Source: Geobacteraceae bacterium
GTDB taxonomy: Bacteria > Desulfobacterota > Desulfuromonadia > Geobacterales > Geobacteraceae
Assembly: GCA_029975275.1 (NCBI GenBank)
Contig: JARKPN010000048.1
Span: 1-64,000 of the forward strand
Length of the DNA: 64,000 nucleotides
Direction: 5' to 3'
Position 1 is the stretch's first letter; each line of letters begins with the position of its first letter. Both the position numbers and the translations under genes were made by a program. The notes beneath the pieces were generated by a model. The model did not search any database, was not told where the DNA came from, and worked only from the letters and a program-made list of their open reading frames with translations. Positions 50,542 to 59,098 of this stretch are shown here, piece after piece.

Positions 50542-52527
50542 GTGGAGTTCGTGCTGCTGGAGGACATGGAGATACTTTTCGGTCTGGCCGTGGCGACCGT
50601 CATTCTGTTCAGAAAGCTGATGTTCCCGTCGATTATCGGTTTTCTCGCGGCCGGCATTCTGGCCGGCCCCCATACTCTCGCCCTGGTGAAGCATATCCAC
50701 CAGGTGGAGCAGATGGCGGAGATTGGCGTCGTGCTGCTGCTGTTCACCATCGGCATCGAGCTCTCCCTCAAAGAGCTGGTGCGGATCAAGCACCTGGTGC
50801 TCCTGGGGGGAGGGCTGCAGGTGGGGATCACCATCGCGGCCACCGCCCTGATCGGCGTGTGGTTCGGCTTCTCTCCACAGCAGTCCGTCTTCTTCGGTTT
50901 TCTGGTAGCACTTTCCAGCACCGCCATCCTCATAAAGCTGCTCATGGATGCCGGGGAGATCGATACCCCCCACGGCAAGATGGCCATGGGTATCCTGATC
51001 TTCCAGGACCTGTGCGTGGTGCCGCTGATGCTGTTCGTGCCCTTTCTTGCCGGGCGCGGGAACGGCCTGGCCGGCATCCTGACCGTTTCGGCAAAGGCGC
51101 TGGCGGTGGTGCTCGTGGCCCACTTCGGCGCCCGCTTCGCCGTCCCGCGGATCTTCGAGCAAGTGGTCAAGGCCCGCAGCCGCGAGCTCTTTATCCTGAC
51201 CATCATCTTCATCGGGCTGGGCACCGCCTGGCTCACCGCCCAGGTGGGGCTCTCCCTGGCGCTCGGGGCCTTCATCGCCGGCCTGGCCATCTCCGAGTCG
51301 GAGTACAGCCACCAGGCACTTGGCGACATCATTCCGTTCCGGGACGCGCTCATGTCCCTGTTCTTCATTTCGGTCGGGATGCTCCTCGACCCGTCCATAC
51401 TCCTGAAGCACCCGTTCCTGATCTCCTCGCTGGTGCTCACCATAATCCTGATAAAGGCGCTGATCACGGCTGGTGCGGCCATGGCGCTCGGACTGTCCAT
51501 GAGGATAGCCCTGATAACCGGCCTCTGCCTGGCCCAGATAGGCGAGTTTTCGTTCGTGCTCTGCCAGTCGGGGCTCAAATACGGGATCCTTTCCCCGGAG
51601 CTGTACCAGATCTTTCTTGCCTCATCCATCGCGACCATGGGCCTGACCCCGCTCTGTCTCAAGCTCTCGGCACCCCTTGCCGACCGGATAGTCGCCCTGC
51701 TGCCCGGCTCCGTGACCCGGGGCCAGGGGGGCCTGGAGCGGCGCGAGCACAGTATGGCGGTTTCGGACCACGTGATCATCGTCGGCTACGGGCTCAACGG
51801 CAGAAATCTGGCCCGGGTGCTCAACCACTTCCGCATCGACCACGTGGTTATCGAGACCAACCCATTTACGGTGAAAGCCGAGAAAAAGAAGGGGACCCGC
51901 ATCATCTTCGGTGACGGATCGGGCAGCGAGATCCTCGAACACGCCAACATCGACCAGGCGCGCATCATCGTGATCGCCATCTCCGACGCCGCGTCGAGCC
52001 GGCGCATTGCGGACCAGGCGCGCAAGATGAACCCGGCGATACACATCATCGTGAGGACCCGTTACATCCTGGAAATGGAGCCGCTGTACAAACTGGGGGT
52101 GAACGAGGTCGTCCCGGAGGAATTCGAGACTTCCATCGAGATCCTGTCCCGGGTGCTGCGCAACTATCTCCTGAGCCACGACGAGATCGAGCGCTGCATC
52201 TCGGAGGTGCGGGGTGACTCCTACGAGATGTTCCGCACCCTGAGCCACAGGCACAGCCACGCGGTCGGCATCTCCGGCTTTCTGACCGGTGCGGAGATAA
52301 CCACCTTTCGCATAGGGACAAAGTCGCCCCTGGTAGGCACCAGCCTGCGTGACGGCGTGCTGCGGGACAGATCGGGCGCAACCGTGTTGATGATCAAGCG
52401 AGGGGACGAGATTGCGCCCAACCCGGACCCGGTATGGGAGCTCAAGGATGGGGACCTCGTCCTGCTGCTGGGGACCCCGGAGCAGCTGGCCGCCGCTGCC
52501 GGGCTGTTCGAGCATGGGCATGAGTGA
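50542..52527 (+). CDS. CPA2 cation/proton antiporter (KefB/KefC-like) with TrkA domains
   Basis: 661 residues starting with GTG (an ATG is eight codons later). Twelve or so helices (SIIGFLAAGILAGPHTLAL, VGVVLLLFTIGIELSLKEL-like region) are followed by TrkA-N at about 400-520 (HVIIVGYGLNGRNLARVLNH, NAD-binding GxGxxG variant) and TrkA-C at about 575-655 (TFRIGTKSPLVGTSLRDGVL). Exports K+ or Na+ for H+, gated by a nucleotide or glutathione adduct in known relatives. Confidence 0.92.
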   Translation: MEFVLLEDMEILFGLAVATVILFRKLMFPSIIGFLAAGILAGPHTLALVKHIHQVEQMAEIGVVLLLFTIGIELSLKELVRIKHLVLLGGGLQVGITIAATALIGVWFGFSPQQSVFFGFLVALSSTAILIKLLMDAGEIDTPHGKMAMGILIFQDLCVVPLMLFVPFLAGRGNGLAGILTVSAKALAVVLVAHFGARFAVPRIFEQVVKARSRELFILTIIFIGLGTAWLTAQVGLSLALGAFIAGLAISESEYSHQALGDIIPFRDALMSLFFISVGMLLDPSILLKHPFLISSLVLTIILIKALITAGAAMALGLSMRIALITGLCLAQIGEFSFVLCQSGLKYGILSPELYQIFLASSIATMGLTPLCLKLSAPLADRIVALLPGSVTRGQGGLERREHSMAVSDHVIIVGYGLNGRNLARVLNHFRIDHVVIETNPFTVKAEKKKGTRIIFGDGSGSEILEHANIDQARIIVIAISDAASSRRIADQARKMNPAIHIIVRTRYILEMEPLYKLGVNEVVPEEFETSIEILSRVLRNYLLSHDEIERCISEVRGDSYEMFRTLSHRHSHAVGISGFLTGAEITTFRIGTKSPLVGTSLRDGVLRDRSGATVLMIKRGDEIAPNPDPVWELKDGDLVLLLGTPEQLAAAAGLFEHGHE

Positions 52528-52579
52528 ATTGGGATTTTGACGCAACCTGTAACCGAACATCGTCAACAAAGGAGGAGGC

Positions 52580-53062
52580 ATGGAACTGAAAGCGATCCCG
52601 GTAGCCTTTCCGGAAGAATGCAACATCATCCTCGGCCAGACCCACTTCATCAAGACCGCCGAGGACCTGTACGAGGTCATCGCCACCACGGTGCCGCAGG
52701 CCAGGTTCGGCGTCGCCTTCACCGAGGCGTCCGGCCCGTGCCTCATCAGGACCGAGGGGAACGACCCGGCCCTGGTGGAGCGCTGCGCCGCGATTCTGGG
52801 CGAGCTGGCAGCCGGTCACGTCTTCTGCATCCTGCTGAAGGATGCCTATCCCATCAACGTACTGAACCAGGTAAAGGGCTGTCCCGAAGTGTGCCGGATC
52901 TTCTGCGCCACAGCCAACCCGCTTGAGGTCCTGGTGGCCGAGACCGGCCAGGGGAGGGGGGTGGTCGGCGTGGTGGACGGTTTCCCGCCCAAGGGGGTGG
53001 AGAGTGGTGAGGACCGGGAAAAGCGCAAGACACTGCTGCGTAAGATCGGATACAAACTCTGA
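52580..53062 (+). CDS. Adenosine-specific kinase family (DUF355)
   Basis: 160 residues: VAFPEECNIILGQTHFIKTA, FGVAFTEASGPCLIRTEGND and GCPEVCRIFCATANPLEVLV with the conserved GxPPKG end, VVDGFPPKGVE. The crystal structure of an archaeal member suggested adenosine phosphotransfer; a confirmed role is lacking. It is 10 bases from yjbQ, so the two are an operon. AAAGGAGGAGG ribosome site. Confidence 0.88.
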   Translation: MELKAIPVAFPEECNIILGQTHFIKTAEDLYEVIATTVPQARFGVAFTEASGPCLIRTEGNDPALVERCAAILGELAAGHVFCILLKDAYPINVLNQVKGCPEVCRIFCATANPLEVLVAETGQGRGVVGVVDGFPPKGVESGEDREKRKTLLRKIGYKL

Positions 53063-53072
53063 GGGGAAGACC

Positions 53073-53474
53073 ATGCTCCACTATATCCATGTTTCCAGCC
53101 GGGACCGTAACGAGCTCATCGACATCACGGACCGGGTGGAGGAGATCGTCAGGCAGTCGGGCGTCTCAAGCGGCGTCTGCCACCTGTTTACCTTCCATAC
53201 CACGGCGGCCGTCACCATCAACGAGGGGGCGGATCCCGCGGTGCGTCGGGACATCGCCGGCTTCCTCGCCAGGCTGGTGCCGGTGGACGCCTCCTTCAGC
53301 CATGGGGAGGGGAACTCCGATTCCCACGTCAAGACTTCGCTGGTGGGACCGTCCCAGACCGTGATCATCGAGGAGGGGAGGCTGTTGCTCGGTACCTGGC
53401 AGGCAATCTTCTTCTGCGAGTTCGACGGGCCGCGCGCCAGAAAGGTTGCGGTAAAGATAATGCCCGACCCGTGA
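53073..53474 (+). CDS. YjbQ-family protein
   Basis: 133 residues, YjbQ/UPF0047: LFTFHTTAAVTINEGADPAV with the conserved HTT and DP, then GEGNSDSHVKTSLVGPSQTV (NxxxHxK) and LGTWQAIFFCEFDGPR. Relatives were reported to show weak thiamine phosphate synthase activity. Start 53073 agrees with the family, and a longer frame begins at 52923 inside the upstream gene. Confidence 0.92.
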   Translation: MLHYIHVSSRDRNELIDITDRVEEIVRQSGVSSGVCHLFTFHTTAAVTINEGADPAVRRDIAGFLARLVPVDASFSHGEGNSDSHVKTSLVGPSQTVIIEEGRLLLGTWQAIFFCEFDGPRARKVAVKIMPDP

Positions 53475-53603
53475 AGGTCCGGCGCATGAAGAGCCGGGAA
53501 ATTTTCCTGTATACGCTCCAGGGGTGGCGGAACTTACCGTAAGATGCGATACTTGGTATTCTAATGGAAACCGATAACGCGGTAACAGAAGGAGGGAGCA
53601 GCT

Positions 53604-53843
53604 ATGAGCATTTCAAGATTGTCGGTACTGTTTGTTTTCATGGCGGCGACGGCGCTCACGGCCCTGGCAGGATGCTGCGGTCCCGGCGGCGGCGCCAGCG
53701 TGGAGACGCAGAACATCAACACCACCAAATCCCTCGGCGACCAGCTTCTCGATCTCCAGAAGGCCTATGAGAGCGGTGCGATTACCGAGGACCAGTACAG
53801 GGAACTGAAGGAAAAGACCATCAGGCAGAATACCGGTCGCTGA
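53604..53843 (+). CDS. SHOCT-domain lipoprotein
   Basis: 79 residues: lipoprotein signal with LTALAGC as lipobox, a short linker, then the SHOCT module LGDQLLDLQKAYESGAITED, ending EYRELKEK-like QYRELKEKT. SHOCT helices are short interaction modules. GGAGG lies upstream. The next gene, YidD, starts 22 bases on. Confidence 0.88.
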   Translation: MSISRLSVLFVFMAATALTALAGCCGPGGGASVETQNINTTKSLGDQLLDLQKAYESGAITEDQYRELKEKTIRQNTGR

Positions 53844-53864
53844 CAACCGGCGGAGGCCCTTGGG

Positions 53865-54278
53865 ATGAAGGCACGTTACGCTGTCTGGACGGCCCTGGCA
53901 TTGTGCCTGTCTCTGGCCCCTGTCTCCATGGTATCCGGATCTCCGGAGGCGATGAAGGGGCCGGGTGTGAAGCTACGCATGCCGCCGCTCCCCGACGAAC
54001 CGGAGACCTCGCTTTCCCGGATTGTCCTTCTGGGCACGCTGACGCTGTACCAGCGCTACGTGTCGCCCATCGACGGAGAGCGGTGCGGATTCTCGCCTTC
54101 GTGCTCGGCCTTTGCCCGTGAGGCGGTGGGCCGTGACGGCGCGCTGGCGGGCATTGTCGTGACCGCAGACCGGCTGATGCGCTGCACCCTGCTCAAGGGA
54201 CGGGCGCCCGATTACCTGCTGCTCCCCGGCGGAAGGCTGTTCGATCCGGTGGAGTACAACCTCCTTTCGAGCCCATGA
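53865..54278 (+). CDS. yidD: YidD-like membrane-insertion factor with leader
   Basis: 137 residues. The YidD core TLTLYQRYVSPIDGERCGFSPSC and MRCTLLKGRAPDYLL is preceded by a signal sequence and spacer (about 45 residues) that ordinary YidD (about 70-85 residues) lacks. It is thus an exported or anchored variant. YidD helps YidC insert membrane proteins. The last codon overlaps the next gene (ATGA). Confidence 0.82.
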   Translation: MKARYAVWTALALCLSLAPVSMVSGSPEAMKGPGVKLRMPPLPDEPETSLSRIVLLGTLTLYQRYVSPIDGERCGFSPSCSAFAREAVGRDGALAGIVVTADRLMRCTLLKGRAPDYLLLPGGRLFDPVEYNLLSSP

Positions 54279-55216
54279 AAACCATTTCCGCAATCCCGTT
54301 CCTTGTTTCATTCCTGGTTTCGGCCCTTTTTCCAGGTTTTTGCGCCGCGGACCAGGGGATATACCTGACTGAAGACCTCCAGCTGCTGGTGGCCGACTCG
54401 TTCCTGGAGGAAGGCGAGTACTATCGGGCCGTTACCGAGTACAAGCGGTTCGGTATCCTGTTCCCCGGCTCGCCGAAGGGAGAGTACGCCCTGTTCCGCA
54501 CCGGCATGGCGTGCTTTCTGGGGGACGAACACGGTGACGCCCTGCGCGCCTTCCAGACGGTTTCGGAGCGTTATCCCGACGGCTACTACCGGATCCCTTC
54601 CGGCTATTTCGCCGGGCTCAGTCTGTGGAAAAAGAAGGACTTTGCAGGGGCGGCGGAGGCGTTCGAGGCCGTTGTACGCTCCGCTCCAGGTTCCCCGTTC
54701 GCTGCCAGGGCACTGGCGGCCCGTTCGTTGATGGAACTGGACAGGGACGATCCGGCCGCCGCCACGGCCGCTCTGCAGAGGTTTGCGGACGGCTTTCCGG
54801 ACCATCCGGAGATCGCCCGGGTCCGGGAGGCCCAGGCACTTCTGCGGCAGTACGAGGACCTGCCGCAGAAGTCGGAACTCCTGGCAGGGGTCCTGTCCGC
54901 GATTCTACCGGGAGCGGGGTATGTCTACGCCGGCCGTTACGGAGACGGCCTTACCTCATTCCTGGTCAACGCGCTGTTCATCGCTGCAACGGTTACCGCG
55001 GTCCGTCAGGAGTGGTATCCCGCCGCGGGGATAGCCGGCGGCATCGGACTTCCGTTCTATCTTGGAAACATTTACGGCTCCGTCAACGCCGCGCGGAAGT
55101 GGAACCGGAGCAGGAGGTCGGAGATGCGCGCCCGCATCGAGGCGGTCCTGGGCGACCTCGTGGACGAGCGACGCCTTCCGCCCGAGGCCCTTCCGGACGG
55201 AGCTACGTCTCAGTAA
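54275..55216 (+). CDS. Exported TPR protein with DUF5683-like end
   Basis: 313 residues: signal peptide (FLVSFLVSALFPGFCA), TPR/YbgF-like repeats at about 30-190 (FLEEGEYYRAVTEYKRFGIL, DALRAFQTVSERYPDGYY), then two helices with SAILPGAGYVYAGRYGDGLT, the pattern for DUF5683/TM2-like proteins. May organise an envelope process. Coupled to the YidD-like gene, which suggests a joint role in membrane protein or lipid handling. Confidence 0.85.
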   Translation: MKTISAIPFLVSFLVSALFPGFCAADQGIYLTEDLQLLVADSFLEEGEYYRAVTEYKRFGILFPGSPKGEYALFRTGMACFLGDEHGDALRAFQTVSERYPDGYYRIPSGYFAGLSLWKKKDFAGAAEAFEAVVRSAPGSPFAARALAARSLMELDRDDPAAATAALQRFADGFPDHPEIARVREAQALLRQYEDLPQKSELLAGVLSAILPGAGYVYAGRYGDGLTSFLVNALFIAATVTAVRQEWYPAAGIAGGIGLPFYLGNIYGSVNAARKWNRSRRSEMRARIEAVLGDLVDERRLPPEALPDGATSQ

Positions 55217-55273
55217 CCGCCGCCCCGCCGGGCAGACATTTTCCTACTATTGAATTAGACAAGGAGAATTCCC

Positions 55274-56350
55274 GTGTATATCGTCATACTCGCCGGAGGT
55301 TCCGGCACCCGGTTCTGGCCCCTGTCCAGGAAGAGACATCCCAAGCAGCTCATGTCGGTGTTCGGCGGCAGATCCATGCTGCAGAGGACGGTCGAACGGG
55401 TCCTGCCGCTCAATCCCGATCATATCCTCGTGGTCACCAACAGCCTTCAGGCAGAGGAAACCGCCCGACAGCTGGCCTCCCTGGACAGGGGAACGATCAC
55501 CGTTGTCGAGGAGCCCCTGGCCCGCAACACCGCACCGGCCATCGGCCTCGCCGCCGCCGTCATCGAACGTCACGACCCCACCGCCGTCATGGCCGTGCTC
55601 CCGGCCGACCATTACATAATCGACGAGGAGGAGTTCCGGGCCACGCTCGTGAGGGCCGGGGAGGCAGCCTCCCGTTGGAGCCTGGTCACCCTCGGGATCA
55701 GGCCGACCGCGCCGGAGACCGGATACGGATACATCGAGGCGGACACGTCCGCGGGAAGGGAGGGGGTGCTGCCGGTGCGGCGCTTTGTGGAAAAGCCCTC
55801 CAGGGAAAGGGCTCTGGAGTTCATGGATTCGGGCAACTTCTACTGGAACAGCGGGATGTTCGTCTGGCGCACCGACCTGATCCTGGACCGGATCAGGACC
55901 CACCTGCCCCACCTGTGGGCCGGTCTTTCGGCTCTTGACGTGCCGGTAAACCTGAAGCACCTTTCAGTGCTCAAGGAGCGGGTGGCGGACCTCTACGCCA
56001 GGATCGAGGCCCAGTCCATCGACTACGGGGTCATGGAGAAGGCCGAAGGGGTGGTGGTGATTCCCTCGTCGTTCGGCTGGAGCGACGTGGGGAGCTGGAG
56101 CGCCCTGCCCGGGCTCCTGGAGGGGGATCAGGAGGGGAACAGCGTGACGGACTCGTCGAGGCTGGTCACCATCGATTCCCGGAACTGCCTGGTTCGCGGA
56201 AACGACAGGCTCGTGGCCCTGCTGGGCGTGCGCGACCTGATCGTGGTCGACAGCGGTGACGCCCTCCTGGTCTGCCCGAGGGAGCGTGCCCAGGAGGTCA
56301 GGAAGGTGGTCGACGAGCTGGAGAGGCGGGGGCTGACGGATTACCTGTGA
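55274..56350 (+). CDS. manC: Mannose-1-phosphate guanylyltransferase
   Basis: 358 residues. The nucleotidyltransferase start IVILAGGSGTRFWPLSRKRH, then KPSRERALEFMDSGNFYWNS and the conserved GWSDVGSW. It makes GDP-mannose for polysaccharides. It is the short form lacking the C-terminal isomerase domain of about 110 residues. No other sugar genes are close by. Confidence 0.93.
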   Translation: MYIVILAGGSGTRFWPLSRKRHPKQLMSVFGGRSMLQRTVERVLPLNPDHILVVTNSLQAEETARQLASLDRGTITVVEEPLARNTAPAIGLAAAVIERHDPTAVMAVLPADHYIIDEEEFRATLVRAGEAASRWSLVTLGIRPTAPETGYGYIEADTSAGREGVLPVRRFVEKPSRERALEFMDSGNFYWNSGMFVWRTDLILDRIRTHLPHLWAGLSALDVPVNLKHLSVLKERVADLYARIEAQSIDYGVMEKAEGVVVIPSSFGWSDVGSWSALPGLLEGDQEGNSVTDSSRLVTIDSRNCLVRGNDRLVALLGVRDLIVVDSGDALLVCPRERAQEVRKVVDELERRGLTDYL

Positions 56351-56408
56351 CGCCGTAGGTGGCCCGCGAGGCTTTATCCGCCCCGTGGGCGCCATTCCTG
56401 TCGATGTC

Positions 56409-56906
56409 TCACATGTAGACCATGACGCGGAACGCAATGTTGCTGTTCAGGGATTTGAACGGGATGGTGACACCTTTGCAGCGGATGTTCATGGAAGTAT
56501 CGCCGGACTGCTCGGGCGGTTCGCTCACCGGCCGGATCTTCCCGGACACCACCAGGGGGAGGCCGAGGGCCACGCTCCCGTAGAGCTCGTGGTACTTGCT
56601 CTTGAACACTCCGGCGATGTTGTTGGTCAGCTCGCCGATGGCGTCCCTGACTGCCTCGTCGTCCGCCTCCTCCATCATCAGGAGTTCCTTGGCCACCAGC
56701 ACCGCCGAGGACTTCTCGGTGGCATACATGATATACCCCACCCGGTCCCCGGCGACCCCGACAATCCCGACCACGTCGGACTCCACGGGTTCAATCTTCT
56801 TCTCTATCTTTCCGGCCAGGATTTCCATCCCCATGTAGGTCATGAAGGTATCCTGGGTCGCCGACATGATGGTGAACATGATCTCCTCGAAAGTGATTCC
56901 GGCCAC
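56409..56906 (-). CDS. CheX-like chemotaxis phosphatase
   Basis: 165 residues starting with GTG after AGGAGG. The CheX/CheC fold appears as SDVVGIVGVAGDRVGYIMYA and DAIGELTNNIAGVFKSKYHE, with the catalytic ExxN as ELTNN. It removes phosphate from CheY. It stands alone between manC and the repeat. Confidence 0.88.
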   Translation of the reverse strand: MAGITFEEIMFTIMSATQDTFMTYMGMEILAGKIEKKIEPVESDVVGIVGVAGDRVGYIMYATEKSSAVLVAKELLMMEEADDEAVRDAIGELTNNIAGVFKSKYHELYGSVALGLPLVVSGKIRPVSEPPEQSGDTSMNIRCKGVTIPFKSLNSNIAFRVMVYM

Positions 56907-56973
56907 GCGCGTTCCTCCTGAAAAGTGATGGTTCCTACCCGTATCGGCCTGTAGGGGAAAAAGTTTAGGACGT

Positions 56974-57170
56974 TTTCAGCCGGAAAGTATCGACAGGGGG
57001 CGGGTCGGAACTTCCCCGGAGCCCCTCGTAATCGGTCACCATCCTTCGCCCGGATCTGACACTCTGCTGGATTCGGGCGCTTTCCCGTGCGTCACCCGGT
57101 TGCACTCAAGCCGTACGAGAGGCTCCGTGAAAGCCCCGACCCATTTTTCAAAGGTTTTCGTGTGGAAGCC
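56974..57170. repeat. Second dispersed repeat, copy 2 (degenerate ends)
   Basis: The core 56991-57145 repeats 171-330 with scattered changes, in the same orientation. The 12-bp ends are changed (CAGCCGGAAAG and GTGTGGAAGCCGG). The repeat stands just ahead of the YchF-like gene. On the minus strand both copies translate to similar PLVRLEC-type residues, but no start or longer frame is shared. The rest of 56907-57289 has no gene I can support. Confidence 0.65.
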
Positions 57171-57289
57171 GGGACAAATCGGCAGTGCCGCTTCCCGGGC
57201 AGGTCTCTCGCCGCCGTATTGACAAACGCCCGTGCAGCGGTTACCGTAGCTTTCCTTTCGCAAACCATATCGAACCACAGGAGCAGCCC

Positions 57290-58327
57290 ATGAAAATAGC
57301 ACTGCTTGGTCTCCCCCAGGCGGGGAAAAAGACCCTTTTCACCCTTCTCACCGGCAGGGAGGTGCCGGAGCACCGCGCCGAAGGCGAGTCCCTGGAAGGC
57401 GTGGCGCCCATCCGCGACCCCAGGGTGGACGTGCTGACCGAGATGGTCAGGCCCGAGAAAACCAGATACGCCGAGAACAAGGTGGTCCTCTGCCCCGATA
57501 TGTCCGAGGGCGGCGGCAAACGGGAGTGGCTCGAAGCGGCCCGCCGCTGCGACCTCCTCTGCCTGGTGGTGCGCGACTTCGCCTCCGACAGCGTCTACCA
57601 CCCCAGCGGTTCGGTGGACCCTGCCCGCGACCTGCGGGCACTGGAGACCGAGCTGCTGCTGGCGGACCTGGAACTGATCGAGAAGCGGCTGGAGCGGCTG
57701 GCCAAGGAGAAGAAGGGGGGGAAGACCCCTGCCCAGGAGCGGGAGGAGGCGGTGCTCCTCAGGTGCCGGGAGGCGGCCGAGAACGAGCGGGGGGTGAATA
57801 CCCTGGAACTGGGCGGTGAAGAACTGGAAGCGATCCGGAGTCTGAACCTGGTCACCCTCATGCCGATCCTCCGCATCCTCAACGTGGACGAGGACCGGGT
57901 GGCGGACGCCGGGATGGCCGGGGAGAACGTGTTCGTGGTCTCGGCCCTCATCGAGAAGGAGATCATGGGCATGGATGACCCTGCCGAGCGGGACGAATAC
58001 CTGACGGCCATGGGCCTCGAATCCTCCGGCCTGGACCGCCTCAACGCCGCGGCCTACGATGCCCTGGGGCTCATGTCCTTCTACACCATGGGCAAGGACG
58101 AGGTGCGGGCCTGGACCATCCGGAAGGAGACCCCGGCCCCGGCCGCCGGCGGCAAGATCCACAGCGACATCGAGCGGGGTTTCATCCGGGTGGAGGTCAT
58201 AAAGTACGACGACCTGGTGGCCGCCGGCGGCGAGGCGGCCGCCAAGGCCCAGGGCAAGGCCCTGCTCAAGGGGAAGGACTACGTCATGGAAGACGGCGAC
58301 ATCTGCCACTTCAGGTTTAATGTGTAG
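57290..58327 (+). CDS. YchF-related GTPase (TGS/DUF933)
   Basis: 345 residues. P-loop LLGLPQAGKKTLFTLLTG, a coiled coil at about 130-185 (ELIEKRLERLAKEKKGGKTP) and the C-terminal TGS domain with RAWTIRKETPAPAAGGKIHS, then FIRVEVIKYDDLV. YchF/Ola1 bind ATP or GTP, related to ribosome or stress. It lacks the NKxD after strand 5 in the usual form. The ATG 57290 begins the domain; the frame starts at 57185. Confidence 0.88.
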   Translation: MKIALLGLPQAGKKTLFTLLTGREVPEHRAEGESLEGVAPIRDPRVDVLTEMVRPEKTRYAENKVVLCPDMSEGGGKREWLEAARRCDLLCLVVRDFASDSVYHPSGSVDPARDLRALETELLLADLELIEKRLERLAKEKKGGKTPAQEREEAVLLRCREAAENERGVNTLELGGEELEAIRSLNLVTLMPILRILNVDEDRVADAGMAGENVFVVSALIEKEIMGMDDPAERDEYLTAMGLESSGLDRLNAAAYDALGLMSFYTMGKDEVRAWTIRKETPAPAAGGKIHSDIERGFIRVEVIKYDDLVAAGGEAAAKAQGKALLKGKDYVMEDGDICHFRFNV

Positions 58328-58504
58328 GCAGGTGTAAAGGTTGAAGGTTGCGGGAGCCGGGTCGGTGGAAATCCTTGAGATCATCGACCACCACAAGCCC
58401 GGCAATCCTTTCGGCATGTTCAGTCTTCTCTTGGAGTTGTCTTGTTGTGACTGCGGTAAAGGCACGAACTGAAGACAGGTTTTTTTCTCGTAGTCAATAC
58501 ACAC

Positions 58505-58533
58505 GAAAAAAAGGGTGTGGCAAGCACACCCAC
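58505..58533 (-). terminator. Intrinsic terminator of the minus-strand group
   Basis: Read on the minus strand, GGGTGTG pairs with CACACCC around TTGC, followed by seven T (plus A-run 58506-58512). It is 155 bases past the stop of the gene at 58688. The interval 58328-58687 has only a weak 43-codon plus-strand frame (TTG start near 58344) that I leave out. Confidence 0.85.
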
Positions 58534-58687
58534 CCATTGCAGGAGGAAAGGCGGAGTTCTCATGGCTTCGTCGTTTCCGGAAACAGAGAATTCAGGTCGG
58601 TTTCAGAACCTCGACATCGATCGAACGGGGCACTTTGAGTAATGTTGCGAGAGCATGGTTCATGACTTTTGTCTGGAAATGCTCCAT

Positions 58688-59008
58688 TCATTGTTCAGCA
58701 ACAATATGGTTTGTGTCGCACTTGTACGCTGAACCTATTATCCTGTCGGTTAGCAGAGTTTCCGCATGAGACCATGTAATATGCGTAGCGCCGAGGTGTT
58801 GGGCTTCTTCCATCGCCCGGTTTTTGAATCCGTTCATAACTGCCGGAGTACCTACCATTCGATACCCATCCGGTCCCTTGAACTGGGCGATAAACATGCA
58901 CTGCCTAACAGTTTGAGGGTCTACCTCCTCGATGGGGGAGCCGAACGCAGAGGCGGCAGTTGAGAATAATGTAGTGACAAACAGAGCGTACAGACAGTAG
59001 CTTTTCAT
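58688..59008 (-). CDS. Exported small protein (DUF4156-like)
   Basis: 106 residues. Signal peptide LYALFVTTLFSTAASA, then QCMFIAQFKGPDGYRMVG and a middle segment KNRAMEEAQHLGATHITWSH, reminiscent of DUF4156/RcsF-like periplasmic domains, with a Cys at about 39 and one at about 97. A longer frame to 59038 is not needed. Cotranscribed with the DUF3034 gene upstream on its strand (90 bases). Confidence 0.72.
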   Translation of the reverse strand: MKSYCLYALFVTTLFSTAASAFGSPIEEVDPQTVRQCMFIAQFKGPDGYRMVGTPAVMNGFKNRAMEEAQHLGATHITWSHAETLLTDRIIGSAYKCDTNHIVAEQ

Positions 59009-59098
59009 ATGTGTATCCTCCTTGCGAGATATGTCCACCGTGCTTGTGTGCTGTTCAACGAAGTCTCGTTATCTCTGACCGTGGGAGGCGGCTCGTGG

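Noticed and set aside
50421-51914. 497-codon plus-strand frame inside the CPA2 antiporter region
   Set aside because: Arg/Pro-rich shifted reading of the antiporter gene; the true frame has all transporter and TrkA motifs.
54625-55938. 437-codon plus-strand frame across the TPR and manC genes
   Set aside because: Shifted frame over two well-identified genes; translation is Arg/Gly low-complexity.
58344-58475. 43-codon frame with TTG start after the YchF-like gene
   Set aside because: It looks protein-like (EILEIIDHHKPGNP) but has no clear ribosome site and an uncommon start; too weak to list as a gene.
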